A stretch of 64,000 nucleotides of DNA from Micromonospora gifhornensis. GTDB lineage: Bacteria; Actinomycetota; Actinomycetes; Mycobacteriales; Micromonosporaceae. Shown here one piece after another: positions 63,126-64,000 of this stretch. Positions within the stretch are counted from its first letter, which is position 1; each line of letters opens with the position of its first letter. The position numbers were made by a program, and so were the translations under genes. The notes under the pieces are model-generated. The model saw nothing but the letters and a program-made list of their open reading frames with translations. It was not told the DNA's origin and made no database searches. Location of the stretch: contig NZ_BOPA01000022.1 of the NCBI RefSeq assembly GCF_016863515.1, positions 1 through 64,000 on the forward strand, in the 5' to 3' direction.

Positions 63126-64000
63126 ATGAGTGTGGAGAAGCTGGTCGTCGTCGGCCAGGGGTACGTCGGCCTACCGCTGGCCATGCGAGCCGTCGAGGCG
63201 GGCTTCGACGTCGTGGGACTCGACGTCGACACCGATCGGGTGAAGCGCCTCGCTTCGGGTGAGTCGTTCGTCTCGGACATTCCGGCTGACCGGCTCGGTC
63301 GGGCAACGGCGACCGGGCGGTACCGCCCGAGCAGCGAGTACGCCGACGCCAAGGACTTCGACTTCTGCGTGATCACCGTGCCCACGCCGCTGCGCGACGG
63401 CACTCCCGACCTGAGCTTCGTCGAGGAGGCCGGCACGGCGATCGCGCCGTACCTGCGTCCGGGCTGCACGGTCATCCTCGAGTCGACCACCTACCCGGGT
63501 ACCACCGAGGAGCTGCTCCGGCCGCTGCTGGAGTCGGCCAGCGGGCTGCGCAGCCCCGGCGACTTCCACCTCGGCTACAGCCCGGAGCGGATCGACCCGG
63601 GCAACCGCACCTGGCGGCTGGAGAACACCCCCAAGGTGGTCTCCGGGATGGACCCGGCCGCGCTGGACCGTGTCGACGGCTTCTACCGGCGGCTGGTGGA
63701 GCGCACCGTCCCGGTGGACTCCACCCAGGTGGCCGAGCTGACCAAGCTGATCGAGAACACCTTCCGCCAGGTCAACATCGCCCTGGTCAACGAGCTGACG
63801 ATGCTCTCGCACCAGTTGGACATCGACGTGTGGCAGGCGATCGAGGCGGCGGAGACCAAGCCGTTCGGTTTCATGCCCTTCAAGCCGGGCCCCGGCGTCG
63901 GCGGGCACTGCCTGCCGATCGACCCCTGCTACCTGTCCTGGCAGGTCAAGCGGCGGCTCGGGCGGCAGTTCCGGTTCATCGAGCTGGCCAACGACATCAA
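63126..64000 (+). CDS. Nucleotide-sugar dehydrogenase (partial)
   Basis: First 291 residues; the gene continues past the window edge. N-terminal Rossmann NAD site V-V-V-G-Q-G-Y-V-G-L-P-L-A, F-C-V-I-T-V-P-T-P, E-S-T-T-Y-P-G-T-T, Y-S-P-E-R-I-D-P-G-N and catalytic Cys in G-G-H-C-L-P-I-D-P: the UDP-glucose/UDP-N-acetyl-mannosamine (WecC/WbpA) family, which oxidises the C6 hydroxyl to a uronic acid. The Y-S-P-E-R-I-D-P-G form favours a WecC/WbpA-type substrate. ATG at 63126 follows GGGAG. Likely supplies exopolysaccharide precursors. Confidence 0.92.
   Translation, partial: MSVEKLVVVGQGYVGLPLAMRAVEAGFDVVGLDVDTDRVKRLASGESFVSDIPADRLGRATATGRYRPSSEYADAKDFDFCVITVPTPLRDGTPDLSFVEEAGTAIAPYLRPGCTVILESTTYPGTTEELLRPLLESASGLRSPGDFHLGYSPERIDPGNRTWRLENTPKVVSGMDPAALDRVDGFYRRLVERTVPVDSTQVAELTKLIENTFRQVNIALVNELTMLSHQLDIDVWQAIEAAETKPFGFMPFKPGPGVGGHCLPIDPCYLSWQVKRRLGRQFRFIELANDI

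Overview
The window is high-GC actinobacterial DNA with strong G/C third-position bias, GTG/TTG starts and probable leaderless genes. The gene set (glgX-treY-treZ, egtABCD ergothioneine genes, mycobacterial Rv3032-like glucosyltransferase, ECF sigma factor, Ser/Thr kinases, DUF2267/DUF2795 proteins) and the dispersed TTAAGAAGGGGCCC repeats suggest a Micromonosporaceae member, probably Micromonospora or a close relative. This assignment is from memory of gene families and repeats, not from a search.

Layout. 0.3-6.8 kb: accessory-looking block of visibly lower GC with an inositol-phosphatase-like protein coupled to an unknown 427-aa protein, two XRE/TPR regulators (one with a 56-aa upstream partner) and a two-domain RelA/SpoT-type nucleotide synthetase. 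6.8-14.7 kb: glgX-treY-treZ operon, divergent from a GT4 glucosyltransferase. 14.7-19.1 kb: repeat-rich gap, orphan response regulator, secreted M14 carboxypeptidase, fasciclin lipoprotein. 19.2-24.3 kb: citrate synthase, then an envelope operon (49-aa membrane protein, methyltransferase, membrane sulfatase-like enzyme). 24.5-31.1 kb: VOC protein, AraC regulator, two-component system, soluble Ser/Thr kinase, OsmC/Ohr protein, secreted lysozyme-like protein. 31.1-35.9 kb: signalling cluster with a CheY-like receiver, three STAS proteins, a PAS/GAF-PP2C phosphatase and a B12-binding protein carrying the CarH light-sensor signature. 36-45.9 kb: DUF2267 proteins, type II NADH dehydrogenase, Moco oxidoreductase with its reductase, TerC, alpha-methylacyl-CoA racemase, pirin. 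46.1-52.1 kb: cell-surface/exopolysaccharide locus (LPVTG protein, DUF4012 protein, GT4, LMW-PTP, tyrosine autokinase). 52.4-55.2 kb: NhaA, DUF1622 pair, GDT1-type transporter. 55.3-59.7 kb: egtA-B-C-D. 59.8-64 kb: ECF sigma/putative anti-sigma pair, Ser/Thr kinase, and a nucleotide-sugar dehydrogenase running off the end.

The most notable signals are: two separate yybP-ykoY-type (Mn2+) riboswitches, in front of terC and of the GDT1-family gene, the terC one with a visible Shine-Dalgarno-sequestering alternative hairpin; a putative B12-photoreceptor-linked partner-switching module without a DNA-binding domain; a 9-codon leader ORF overlapping egtA that arose by duplication of the ribosome-binding site; the RelA/SpoT-like enzyme with an unassigned C-terminal half; a DUF2267-pterin-dehydratase-like fusion lacking the catalytic histidines; and a 27-bp inverted repeat overlapping a second, mutually exclusive hairpin. 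No rRNA, tRNA, CRISPR array, transposase or complete insertion sequence was seen.
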